This document shows, in pieces, positions 23,702 to 31,148 of a stretch of DNA of 64,000 bases. Below the pieces are notes generated by a model. That model saw only the letters and a program-made list of their open reading frames with translations, was not told where the DNA came from and did no database searches. Made by a program: the position numbers and the translations under genes. The DNA is from Paenibacillus oleatilyticus. Its GTDB lineage: Bacteria; Bacillota; Bacilli; Paenibacillales; NBRC-103111. How positions within the stretch are numbered: position 1 is the first letter of the stretch; every line of letters starts with the position of its first letter. The DNA is taken from contig NZ_JAHNZO010000025.1 of NCBI RefSeq assembly GCF_018998565.1, positions 51,357 through 115,356 of the forward strand, in the 5' to 3' direction.

Positions 23702-23845
23702 CTAGGATCGCCGCCGCGATTTCGAAACCGAGCCGGCGCCCTTGGCAAATTCCTGCCCGGCTTTGTCGGTGCGTTCTAATGCTTCGGCACTCCAGAATTG
23801 TTGAAGGAATTTTAAGTCACTTATGATCTTCCGCTCTTCGGCAAT
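23702..23845 (-). CDS. Possible 47-residue protein starting at ATT
   Basis: On the minus strand GGAGG (23852-23856) is followed six bases later by ATT and then an open frame: IAEERKIISDLKFLQQFWSA, then EALERTDKAGQEFAKGAGSV and a basic end SKSRRRS. Codon use is protein-like. Either ATT is the start, as in infC, or an ATG was lost by mutation. Family not recognised. It lies among decayed genes, so a pseudogene is equally possible. Confidence 0.35.
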   Translation of the reverse strand: MAEERKIISDLKFLQQFWSAEALERTDKAGQEFAKGAGSVSKSRRRS

Positions 23846-23908
23846 GGGCTACCTCCGCGAATTATGTTGGTATTGGGAAAGAGAATGCTTTAGGAGGGTT
23901 AACACGCG

Positions 23909-24221
23909 ATGCTCCCCAAAATCCTTGAGTACAAGATCGAGGGAAATGTCCTTTACCCCTTAGTTTATATGGACTTGTCCCTCTTGATTGATGAATACGA
24001 TTCGATTATGATGTCAGTAAAGCAAGTGAGGCGGAAGAGGAGGGCCTAACCTTCCCTTCCTGTTACTTATTTGAGAATGACGGCAGCATGACACAGCGAA
24101 GGATTGCAATTCGGTCGGTTGAACGAGCAAAGCGTTTTGTTTCCAGCGGCAAGCGCCGCGAGTATTCAAACTGGAGAATATCCTTGCCGTACAACAGGCG
24201 GTGCGTCATGCTGGATGCTGA
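23909..24221 (+). pseudogene. Frameshifted relative of the WYL-like SOS protein
   Basis: Three pieces can be followed. ATG 23909 begins MLPKILEYKIEGNVLYPLVY and reaches LLIDEYDSIMMS. A second frame (to about 24125) gives FENDGSMTQRRIAIRSV. A third (from 24132) gives AFCFQRQAPRVFKLENILAV, ending at TGA 24221. The last two align with SGQFSKRRIVIRSVQ and RAYCMERGAVRCFAIDRILA of the intact 18905 gene. At least two frameshifts break it. AGGAGG precedes the first piece. Confidence 0.6.
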
Positions 24222-24405
24222 ACGGAAAGTGCTGCGGATCGTTGCGAATTATTCGGCTGGCCGTAAAAGGATGCCTTCTTTAATCGAGCTGGGGAGGGAA
24301 GGTTATATTTCTTAGTCTCCGGCCAATCCTGAATGGATCACGTTGATCCAGGCATGGGAACGGGAGGACCCGGGGAGCGGGTGGCAGGTGTACGGTTCAA
24401 GATGA
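24208..24405 (+). pseudogene. Small gene interrupted by one amber codon
   Basis: From ATG 24208 the frame reads MLDAERKVLRIVANYSAGRK, then RMPSLIELGREGYIS, TAG (24313), SPANPEWITLIQAWEREDPG and ends SGWQVYGSR-TGA. Reading continues sensibly across the TAG, which is one base from TGG (Trp). The N-terminal half resembles a short helix-turn-helix. It overlaps the end of the WYL-like remnant, so the two were probably one operon. Confidence 0.5.
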
Positions 24406-24555
24406 AAATTTCCAAGAAAAATTACTAAAGCCCCGGCTCGATAGCTTCGGGGCTTTTTCGCGTGTATTTTGTGTAAATCGGCGGCCGCCCCCAACTTGTC
24501 CCCAAATTGCTATTTTTGCATCTGTATCAGTAATTTTAAATTTGCTGTTACAATG

Positions 24556-24589
24556 AGAAAAGCCGCGTCCCATAAGGGCTCGCGGCTTT
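24556..24589 (-). terminator. Terminator of tRNA-Val copy 2
   Basis: AAGCCGCG and CGCGGCTT pair around a 13-base loop; on the minus strand TTTTC follows. Confidence 0.75.
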
Positions 24590-24598
24590 CTGCTATAA

Positions 24599-24671
24599 TG
24601 ACCTGTGCAGGGCTCGAACCTGCGACCCCCACCCTGTCAAGATGGTGCTCTCCCAGCTGAGCTAACAAGTC
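24599..24671 (-). tRNA. tRNA-Val (GAC), copy 2
   Basis: A 73-nt cloverleaf with the same acceptor, D arm and anticodon arm as the copy at 21324. The T arm differs (GCAGG/CCTGC) and one base before the acceptor changes. CCA is not encoded. Confidence 0.9.
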
Positions 24672-24860
24672 ATGTTTCATATCTTGCGGGGACGTTTTCC
24701 ATAATACCAAGATGGGCGTATAATGTCAAGCGTTAGCCTGCAAATTTTTTTGTTTTTGTAAATATGGGTTTATTCCGTCATGGATCTCTCTTTTATCCCT
24801 GTACATTCGTTATGGTATAATAGAGCAAGTTAGACATGCATTTGAAAAGAGGGGACTTTG

Positions 24861-25811
24861 ATGAGAGATTTTCGATGGGCGCATTTGCAGCCGCATATCG
24901 AAGGGGGAGAGAACGAGCAGCCGGAACCGGAGCAAGAAGCGCTGGATTGGGGCGAGCAGGAATGGGGAACTCACCGTTACCACGTCAACCGGCTTGTCGA
25001 GGATTCCGTATCGCTGCTGCCTATGCCGGAGAAAGCCGTCGTATTGGGAGCGGGGAATCATGGCGATGTCGGCCTGCCGCGTCTTTCCGTCCATTTTCAG
25101 CAGGTAACCGCGCTGGATACGGAAGACAATATGCTGCAGGAATGGCTCGATTCGGCTGGGGGAATTGCTAATAACCGGGTACGTTCGTTAACGAGAATCG
25201 ACTATACCCGGCTGGACCAAATTTCCTTCTACGAAACGTTTGAGGAGCTGCTGGCGGAAGGCAAGTCTGCCGGGGAAATAACGGATTACTTGAGGGACTG
25301 CGCATTTCGCGTGCGTGGGCTGGAGGCGATGCCTCATTTGAAAAAAACGTTTTCGCTCGTCGTTTCCTCGGGTGTGCATACGCAATTGTTTTATCCGGAT
25401 GCGCTCATGCAATTTTACGGCTACATGGAGAAATACAATGAAAATGAAACCCGGCAAATTGTCGAGGCGCTGGGATACCTTCGGAACAGCCTGATATCAG
25501 ACTATAACCGGATGCTGCTGTCCCTTGTAAAACCCGAAGGCCGGGTGATGGTATGGACGGATATGATTTTGCTGGACGAGGATAAACAATGGATCGCCGA
25601 GGAGTTGGACCAGCGGCAAACCGATAAGGAGAGAACGAGCTTTTTGTTCGAAGCGTTCGGGCAGTACGGGATCGAAGCGGCTGTGCTGGGTCTCAAGGAG
25701 CTTCACGACTCCCTTCGCCCGGATCAATTGTTGTTCCGCAGCTGGGTCGGGTATACCGATTCCGGCAAAACGTATTTGATCGCCGGGTTATCTGGCCGGC
25801 TCCGCCCGTAA
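24861..25811 (+). CDS. SAM-dependent methyltransferase-like protein
   Basis: The product has 316 residues from ATG 24861 (GAGGGG upstream; extended -10 TGG-TATAAT at 24813). A motif-I-like loop, KAVVLGAGNHGDVGLP, and an acidic strand end, VTALDTEDNML, fit a class I Rossmann methyltransferase. Later come FSLVVSSGVHTQLFYP and GRVMVWTDMILLD. The N-terminus (residues 15-35) is Glu/Pro-rich. The substrate is unknown. Its last 24 bases overlap the end of the opposite PilZ gene. Confidence 0.75.
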   Translation: MRDFRWAHLQPHIEGGENEQPEPEQEALDWGEQEWGTHRYHVNRLVEDSVSLLPMPEKAVVLGAGNHGDVGLPRLSVHFQQVTALDTEDNMLQEWLDSAGGIANNRVRSLTRIDYTRLDQISFYETFEELLAEGKSAGEITDYLRDCAFRVRGLEAMPHLKKTFSLVVSSGVHTQLFYPDALMQFYGYMEKYNENETRQIVEALGYLRNSLISDYNRMLLSLVKPEGRVMVWTDMILLDEDKQWIAEELDQRQTDKERTSFLFEAFGQYGIEAAVLGLKELHDSLRPDQLLFRSWVGYTDSGKTYLIAGLSGRLRP

Positions 25812-26234
25812 TAGTTCGAATTCGGCCAGATCTTCTTCCGTACAGAAGCTGCATTGCGAGATGACGGTGGTTTTGCGAAGCTTGATCGCTAATTGGTTGA
25901 TCATGCTGGTCAATGCCGCCGTCTCCTTTTCGTTATGCGAAAACTGAATGCTGTATTCCGGATGACCGGTTTCCGTCTGCCCGGAGCGTACAAGCATCCC
26001 CAGTGTCCGGTATTCTTTGGCCAGAGCGGTGAACTTCAGCTCGATCAATAAACGGCTTTCGTCCGGCAGTGGGGCTGCGGTAAAAAAGCGTGCTCCACCG
26101 GCGCTGAGGTCCAGCATCGCGGCTTTCGTCGTTTTGAATTCCGGCTCAAGATCGTCCATTCCGATAAGTTTCAATTCCGCGCATAGCGGCTGCTGAAAGC
26201 GCAAACGAAAAAAGCTGCGCTTGTTTTTTTCCAT
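25788..26234 (-). CDS. PilZ-domain protein (c-di-GMP receptor)
   Basis: The product has 148 residues. ATG 26234 is nine bases after GGAG; nearer ATGs at 26240 and 26243 are alternatives. The c-di-GMP motifs are KRSFFRLRF (RxxxR) and LDLSAGGARF (DxSxxG), so binding is likely. One PilZ barrel occupies residues 5-115 and a helical tail follows. It may work with the GGDEF-kinase at 29060, the only cyclase-like gene in the window; that is inference. Confidence 0.85.
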   Translation of the reverse strand: MEKNKRSFFRLRFQQPLCAELKLIGMDDLEPEFKTTKAAMLDLSAGGARFFTAAPLPDESRLLIELKFTALAKEYRTLGMLVRSGQTETGHPEYSIQFSHNEKETAALTSMINQLAIKLRKTTVISQCSFCTEEDLAEFELLRAEPAR

Positions 26235-26249
26235 ACTCATCATCTCCAA

Positions 26250-26605
26250 CAGTCCTTTGCAGCAGGGTGAAGAGGCAAATTAACGTTTGCTATAACAGAG
26301 CGGGTCCGGCTTAAGCAACCGCTTTCCAATAAAAAGCCGCTCAGGAATAGAGCGGCGGTTGAATGCAAAGGATGTGATTCTTGCTGTGCAGAACGGCGCT
26401 GTTTCCGATCAATTCAATCCGATCGATCTCGCTTGGTATCGGCGAGCCGGCGGGAGAGGGAGGGACTTCCATTTGAAGTGGTCCTCTCTTCCAAATTCGG
26501 ATAAATCTATTATACAATATTGTCGGAAAAAGAACATTAAAACTTTGTTACACTTGTTAACATGATTAAACTTGCAGAACAATATGTGGGAATGGAGAAT
26601 CGCAG
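26250..26605 (+). other. Intergenic region with two hairpins
   Basis: No gene is supported. A minus-strand terminator-like stem (GCCGCTC/GAGCGGC) lies at 26335-26357 with no clear gene ending there. A second hairpin at 26455-26497 pairs GAGAGG...ACTTC with GAAGT...CCTCTC. The second one could be leader RNA of the following gene; no known riboswitch pattern was recognised. Confidence 0.45.
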
Positions 26606-26899
26606 ATGAAAAAATTATACAGTCAAATGACCATGGCCGAATTGGAGCAGGAAATGAAGAGCCTGCGGGAGGAGCTGGACCGGGCGGAATTTCCAAGCCA
26701 GCGCTCCGTGATCGAGCGCAAATATTATACGGCGCAAGCTTATACGCTCGATCCGTCCGATTTTCCGCCAGGGGTGTATAAGGTGGAGCATGTGCAGCTA
26801 CCGTTTATTTTAAGCTATGTGAACGGTATTATGGCTTGGGGGACATTAGGGGAAGAGCCGGATGCCAGCTTCCCGATTTCGATGCTGACCCGGCTCTAA
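26606..26899 (+). CDS. DUF1811 family protein (YfhH-like)
   Basis: The product has 97 residues with the YfhH order: KLYSQMTMAELEQEMKSLRE, then VIERKYYTAQAYTLDPSDF, PGVYKV, and FILSYVNGIMAWG. GGAG lies 10 bases before the ATG. Function unknown in Bacillus, where it is a small housekeeping protein. Its stop overlaps the stop of fnr on the other strand. Confidence 0.85.
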   Translation: MKKLYSQMTMAELEQEMKSLREELDRAEFPSQRSVIERKYYTAQAYTLDPSDFPPGVYKVEHVQLPFILSYVNGIMAWGTLGEEPDASFPISMLTRL

Positions 26900-27618
26900 A
26901 TGCGGCACATATCAACCGGACAATTCTCGCATTGGCAGATGTCGCGGAGATAAGGCAAATCTTTAACGACGATGTAGTTGTTTTCCATGGCAATAATATT
27001 GGCGCGCTTCAGATCGCCGAGCATCCGGTTGACGCTCTCCCGGGTTGCGCCGATCATGTCGGCAAGTTCGCTGTTCGTAAGCTTTTTGGTGATGACGATT
27101 TCCGATCCGTGACTTTTGCCGTACGTGTTGCACAGCCGGATCAGCGTCGAGCAGAGAGCGCCGGGCTTGCCGAACATCATGAGATCGCGGAATTTCGTTT
27201 GAGTCATCCGATGCATAAGTCCCATCCACTTCATGAACTCGACAGCAAGGTCTCCGTGCTGCCACAGCAGGACCTCCAAATCCTTTTGCTGGATGACCCC
27301 GATGATGGAGTTTTCCGTGACCTCGGCATTAAAGCTGTGAACGGAGTTTTGGAAAGGATCGACCTGCCCGAACAAGTCTCCGGTATTATAGACATAAAGG
27401 ATGAAGCTTTTCCCTTCATCGCTGGCTTTCGTAATCTTCACTTGACCGCGCTTCAAAAAGTACAGTTTATCGGCCGTATCGCCTTCCCAGAATAAATGAT
27501 TTCCGGATTCGGCTCTCATTTCATACATAATTTCCTTAAGCTTCGTTAAGCTTTCTTCCGTAAAACAATCCGAATTGGCCACTTGGCTGACCGGTTTTCG
27601 TTGCAGCATATCCGTCAT
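26896..27618 (-). CDS. fnr: Anaerobic regulator Fnr (Bacillus type)
   Basis: The product has 240 residues from ATG 27618 (GGAGG eight bases upstream). It has a cyclic-nucleotide-type beta roll (residues 25-130), a dimerisation helix and a CRP helix-turn-helix (TNSELADMIGATRESVNRML). The C-terminus CQCENCPVDMCRI carries the closely spaced cysteines that, in Bacillus subtilis Fnr, hold the 4Fe-4S cluster; the E. coli N-terminal cysteines are absent. It activates anaerobic genes when oxygen is lacking. A perfect FNR box at 27702 lies just upstream, so autoregulation is likely. Confidence 0.93.
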   Translation of the reverse strand: MTDMLQRKPVSQVANSDCFTEESLTKLKEIMYEMRAESGNHLFWEGDTADKLYFLKRGQVKITKASDEGKSFILYVYNTGDLFGQVDPFQNSVHSFNAEVTENSIIGVIQQKDLEVLLWQHGDLAVEFMKWMGLMHRMTQTKFRDLMMFGKPGALCSTLIRLCNTYGKSHGSEIVITKKLTNSELADMIGATRESVNRMLGDLKRANIIAMENNYIVVKDLPYLRDICQCENCPVDMCRI

Positions 27619-27701
27619 GGTACATACCTCCGGCGTCGGTCTGGTAAAGACCTCTGTAGGTTTTGTTGTATCTAACATACCTTATTCCGCAGGATTTGTG
27701 A

Positions 27702-27717
27702 TGTGATTTACATCACA
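27702..27717. promoter_or_regulatory. FNR box, perfect TGTGA-N6-TCACA
   Basis: TGTGATTTACATCACA is an exact FNR/CRP palindrome in the fnr-mobA intergenic region, 84 bases before the fnr start codon. Confidence 0.85.
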
Positions 27718-27741
27718 CTTCCTTAAATCTTCATATTTTTT

Positions 27742-27784
27742 TGTGATCTTTGTAACATGCAGCGCTTCGCCCGACGTGTATAGT
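27742..27784 (+). promoter_or_regulatory. Class II FNR-activated promoter of the mobA-like gene
   Basis: TGTGATCTTTGTAACA (27742-27757) is an FNR box with one mismatch. TATAGT at 27779-27784 gives an expected start near 27791, which places the box centre at about -41.5, the classic activating position. Confidence 0.7.
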
Positions 27785-27824
27785 GAAGATAAGAATCACA
27801 TTACATGGGGGAAGTGAAAACGTT

Positions 27825-28457
27825 ATGATGACCGGAGTGCTATTGGCGGGCGGTCACCCGCGGCGAATTGAAGGCCGTCCCGCGGAACTGTTGGTGTTGG
27901 CTGGTGAAACGGTCGTAGCGAAACAAATCCGCGAAATGCTTACGATCTGCGGAGAAGTCATTATCGTAACGAACGAGCCCAAAATTTTTCTTGAACATGT
28001 CCCCCGGTCCGTACGTATCATTACGGATTTTTACCCGGGCCGCGGACCTCTTGGCGGGCTTCATGCGGCGCTCACCTTGTCCAGATACCCGGAGCTCTGG
28101 GTCACCGGCGGGGCCATGCCGTTCATTTCGGCAAGAGCAGCCTCTTTCCTGGCGGAGCACCGGAGCGTCTTCGGTTACGATGCCGTGCTGCCGGAGGTAT
28201 CGGGACGGCCCGAGCCTTTGCATGGCATATACCGCCAAAGCTGTCTCACGGCATTGATGCCTCTGCTGGAATCGGGAAACGACGTACAGCCAGGCTGGAT
28301 GTCGTTTCTGCGCAAGCTTCGTTGGGGCTGCGTCGAAGCGGATATGCTTCGCAAGCAAAATTTGGGGGATGCCTTTACATTTCGGATTAAAACAGAAAAG
28401 CAGTATTCGGAAGCGGTTTCGCGGGCGCAAGCGCAGGTCCGAAGCGTATTCCGGTAA
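27825..28457 (+). CDS. MobA-like nucleotidyltransferase, degenerate active site
   Basis: The product has 210 residues. It aligns with molybdenum-cofactor guanylyltransferase: VLLAGGHPRRIEGRP at the N-terminus and TDFYPGRGPLGGLHAAL in the middle. Key residues differ. The Lys of the GxxxK loop is absent (GRPAELL), and the Mg2+-binding Asp of the usual CDMP motif is replaced (VTGGAMPF). The C-terminal NTP-type motif also reads FRIKTEKQ. GGGGGAAG precedes the start. Anaerobic control by FNR fits a link with nitrate respiration, but catalysis is doubtful; it may be a divergent or regulatory homologue. Confidence 0.78.
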   Translation: MMTGVLLAGGHPRRIEGRPAELLVLAGETVVAKQIREMLTICGEVIIVTNEPKIFLEHVPRSVRIITDFYPGRGPLGGLHAALTLSRYPELWVTGGAMPFISARAASFLAEHRSVFGYDAVLPEVSGRPEPLHGIYRQSCLTALMPLLESGNDVQPGWMSFLRKLRWGCVEADMLRKQNLGDAFTFRIKTEKQYSEAVSRAQAQVRSVFR

Positions 28458-28461
28458 ACAA

Positions 28462-28490
28462 GGGCGGAGCTTTTCCGCCTTTTTATTTTC
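28462..28490 (+). terminator. Terminator after mobA-like gene
   Basis: GGCGGA pairs with TCCGCC over a 5-base loop, followed by a T-rich tract. Confidence 0.85.
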
Positions 28491-28575
28491 CCGGTTCGTG
28501 CTGGAAGCCATGGAAGTGAAAAGCCAAGTATAGAAACAGCGGCGGATTACGATGCTATGCTTGAGGTGATGGCTG

Positions 28576-29106
28576 ATGAATCGGGCGTTATGGACGTCCC
28601 TTGCCGCTATAGGTACGGCACAAGCGCTGAAAATACCCGACCGGATCCGTGAGAACGGCCGCTTTGAGTGGGCAGACCTGTTTCGGACCGGCGGCATGCC
28701 GAGCTCGCATTCGGCCGGAGTCGTGTCGCTCGCGACGTATGTCGGGCTTAAGAAAGGGACTTCCTCCATCTCATTTTCGCTTGCGGTCGTATTGAGTCTG
28801 ATCGTGATGTACGACGCCATGGGGATTCGCCGTCATGCCGGCATGATTGCATCGGAGGTAAATCAGCTGGAGGATGTGCTCGTTAAATTAACGGAGCAGC
28901 ATCCTCCTCATGTGCATCGCAAAGACAAAGATCTGGAAGAACGATTAGGCCATTTGCCGGAAGAAGTGTTGGGAGGGGCAGCCATCGGGGCGGCAATCGG
29001 TTGGCTCAGCTATATGACGGAGTTTCCCCGGCATCGCCCGGGGAAAGCATGGGCCTCTTTTATACGGAAATCGTTGTACACGCTGAGCTCTCGTATGGTT
29101 CAATAA
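28576..29106 (+). CDS. Divergent PAP2 family membrane protein (YuiD-like)
   Basis: The product has 176 residues. It contains the DUF212 signature GGMPSSHSAGVVSLATYVGL and YDAMGIRRHAGMIASEVNQL, with membrane helices around residues 65-85 and 130-150. Relatives are thought to be acid-phosphatase/vanadium-haloperoxidase-like lipid phosphatases. GAGGTGATGG precedes the ATG. Its 3' end overlaps the convergent kinase gene by 47 bp. Confidence 0.87.
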   Translation: MNRALWTSLAAIGTAQALKIPDRIRENGRFEWADLFRTGGMPSSHSAGVVSLATYVGLKKGTSSISFSLAVVLSLIVMYDAMGIRRHAGMIASEVNQLEDVLVKLTEQHPPHVHRKDKDLEERLGHLPEEVLGGAAIGAAIGWLSYMTEFPRHRPGKAWASFIRKSLYTLSSRMVQ

Positions 29107-30700
29107 GATCGTTTGTTCCGGACGTCGGCAAAGTAATCGTAAATTTGGTGCCTTCGTCCGGCACGCTCTCTACCTCGATGGTCCCTTCGTGATCCTGCAC
29201 GATTTTATGACAGATGGATAAGCCCAGACCCGTTCCGGAATCTTTGGTCGTATAGAACGGGATAAAAATTTTATCCAGCTCCGACTCCGGAATGCCTTTG
29301 CCGGTATCGGAAATTTCAATTACGGCATCGGGTCCCGCGGCAAATAGCCGGATTCGGACGACGCCTTGTTCGGGCATCGCTTCAAAAGCGTTTTTGACCA
29401 GATTTAGCAGCAATTGAAGCATCTTATCTTGATCCATCAGCATTTGAATATCCCGGTCGTCGTGTTCGAATCTTACTTGATGTCCGAGTCTCGTCGTCTC
29501 CGAATCCAGAAGCGAGAGAACCCGGTAAATACAGCCTTGAATCGATTGGATTTTATACTGGGTGACATGAGGCTTGGAAAATTGCAAAAATTCGGCGGTC
29601 AGCATACTCATCCGGTTAATTTCGTCCATAATCAGCTCATACCAGGGCTCAATGTTGTAATCCCCGGCTTTGGACAACTGCAGAAACCCCTTGATGGTCG
29701 TCAGCGGATTGCGGATTTCGTGCGCCATGCCCGAAGCCAGCTCGCCGACGACGCGAAGCTTCTCCGACCGTAGCATATGCTCCTCGCGCTTTAGCCAGCT
29801 TTCCCGCTTCATCATATACAGTCCGTGCTCGGCGACGACGATCAGATCGTCCTTGTTCACCCCGTCCCGGGAATAGCAGGCCATACCGAAATTGATTTCG
29901 ATGCCTGTCAGCTTAGGGAATTCGGAAGCAAGCAGCTGCGTGACGGCATTGACTGTCTCCTGCATATCGTCCGATCGGAGCACGATCGCAAATTCGTCTC
30001 CGCCGTAGCGGCATATCAATAGAGCGTCGGGGAACATGATGCGCAGCAGCTCGGCCGCTTGCCTCAAAATTTTGTTCACGCCCTGAAAACCGTTTGTCGT
30101 ATTCAGCGATTTGAGATCTTTGCAGTCGATGAGCACGAGAATGACGGGTTCTTTTTGCTTGACGAGCTGCTCCATTTGTTTATGAAATTCCTGAAAATTA
30201 TATAGGCCTGTTAGCGAATCGTGAGTACTCAGATGCTTCTTCTCCTTGGTAAGCAGCTGTTTTTGCTGCTCGATATCGTAAATGTATTTGCGGAACATAA
30301 AAGCAAGCAGCAAGCAGGTTCCCGCCGTAAACACAACTTCGATCAGCGTGCTCCAACTGAAGGGGCGGCCGGCCATTGAAATGAGGGCATAAGCCAGCAT
30401 CAGGGCCGCATTGGCGCTAAACGCATAGCGAAAAGGAGCTGTCCCGTAAAACAGCTTGCACATATGCAGCAAATAAAGCGGAAAGCACCAGTCGCTTAAG
30501 CTTGCGGCATGAAGCGCGACAAGGAGACTGAGTTGGACGACAAGCTGTGCCGGTATGAACGTGTGAACGGAACGGATATGCGTGAGTGCGTAGCCAAGGG
30601 ATGCGAGAACGAGCAGCAGCGGACTTGAGGTCTGATTATGATAGAGGGAGGAAGCGCAAACCAAACCGGTATAAATGAGGAAGATCCAGCTACCTTTCAT
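29060..30700 (-). CDS. Membrane GGDEF-histidine kinase fusion
   Basis: The product has 546 residues from ATG 30700 (GGAG seven bases upstream; the longer frame lacks a ribosome site). About five membrane helices occupy residues 5-160. A GGDEF domain follows with an intact RYGGDEF near residue 233, then a HisKA-HATPase kinase. The H-box is GMAHEIRNPLTTIKGFLQ with His near 327; NLVKNAFEAM, DTGKGIP and GTGLGLSIC complete it. A cyclase domain in front of a sporulation-kinase-like core is uncommon. No response regulator is adjacent, so it may feed a distant phosphorelay such as Spo0F. Confidence 0.9.
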   Translation of the reverse strand: MKGSWIFLIYTGLVCASSLYHNQTSSPLLLVLASLGYALTHIRSVHTFIPAQLVVQLSLLVALHAASLSDWCFPLYLLHMCKLFYGTAPFRYAFSANAALMLAYALISMAGRPFSWSTLIEVVFTAGTCLLLAFMFRKYIYDIEQQKQLLTKEKKHLSTHDSLTGLYNFQEFHKQMEQLVKQKEPVILVLIDCKDLKSLNTTNGFQGVNKILRQAAELLRIMFPDALLICRYGGDEFAIVLRSDDMQETVNAVTQLLASEFPKLTGIEINFGMACYSRDGVNKDDLIVVAEHGLYMMKRESWLKREEHMLRSEKLRVVGELASGMAHEIRNPLTTIKGFLQLSKAGDYNIEPWYELIMDEINRMSMLTAEFLQFSKPHVTQYKIQSIQGCIYRVLSLLDSETTRLGHQVRFEHDDRDIQMLMDQDKMLQLLLNLVKNAFEAMPEQGVVRIRLFAAGPDAVIEISDTGKGIPESELDKIFIPFYTTKDSGTGLGLSICHKIVQDHEGTIEVESVPDEGTKFTITLPTSGTNDLIEPYESSACTTISV

Positions 30701-30825
30701 ATTGGAACTCCAACTCCCGACGGAACCGTAGATTTTATTAGTACTAAGAGAAATTCTGTACGGGGAGGTGGAATTCCTGCTTGAACTCCCAAATTCAGTA
30801 AAAACTTTTTTGGGGTCCAAAAAAG

Positions 30826-30862
30826 AAAACCAAGCGGAATCGCCGGTCGGGCTGCGCTTGGT
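30826..30862 (-). terminator. Terminator of the DUF3892 gene
   Basis: AACCAAGCG and CGCTTGGTT pair; on the minus strand TTTCTTTTTT follows. Confidence 0.85.
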
Positions 30863-30871
30863 TTTCCGGGT

Positions 30872-31105
30872 TTAAAATCCGGGCAGGTTATCGAGATTGT
30901 TGCTTGGATCTCCGTCGGCGTTGGAGCGCAAATGCTCGTCCCCGTCTCTTCCGCGAAATACGTTCACGTTCTCGAGCTGTCCGTTTTTGGCGAGCTGCTG
31001 CGCTTCCAGGTAGTCGACCACCTGGCCGGAAGACAGCTTCAATTCAACGATGTCGCCATCGCCATTTTTGCGTACGGCTACGACTTGCTGCTTGTTTTGA
31101 TCCAT
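30872..31105 (-). CDS. DUF3892 family protein
   Basis: The product has 77 residues: VVAVRKNGDGDIVELKLSSG, then VVDYLEAQQLAKNGQLENVN and an Asp/Asn-rich end (SNADGDPSNNLDNLPGF). This is the compact DUF3892 pattern common in Bacilli, function unknown. CGGAGGCGAT lies before the ATG. It follows the MBL-hydrolase gene by 43 bp and probably shares its transcript. Confidence 0.82.
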   Translation of the reverse strand: MDQNKQQVVAVRKNGDGDIVELKLSSGQVVDYLEAQQLAKNGQLENVNVFRGRDGDEHLRSNADGDPSNNLDNLPGF

Positions 31106-31148
31106 GCGGTATCGCCTCCACGGATATCATGCGCCGGATGGAGGCGTT

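Noticed and set aside
26435..26500. Riboswitch before the DUF1811 gene
   Set aside because: The hairpin is strong, but no conserved core of known classes (T-box, SAM, c-di-GMP, c-di-AMP) could be recognised.
26359..26565. 68-codon frame before the DUF1811 gene
   Set aside because: It starts at TTG without a ribosome site, crosses a strong hairpin and has no family pattern.
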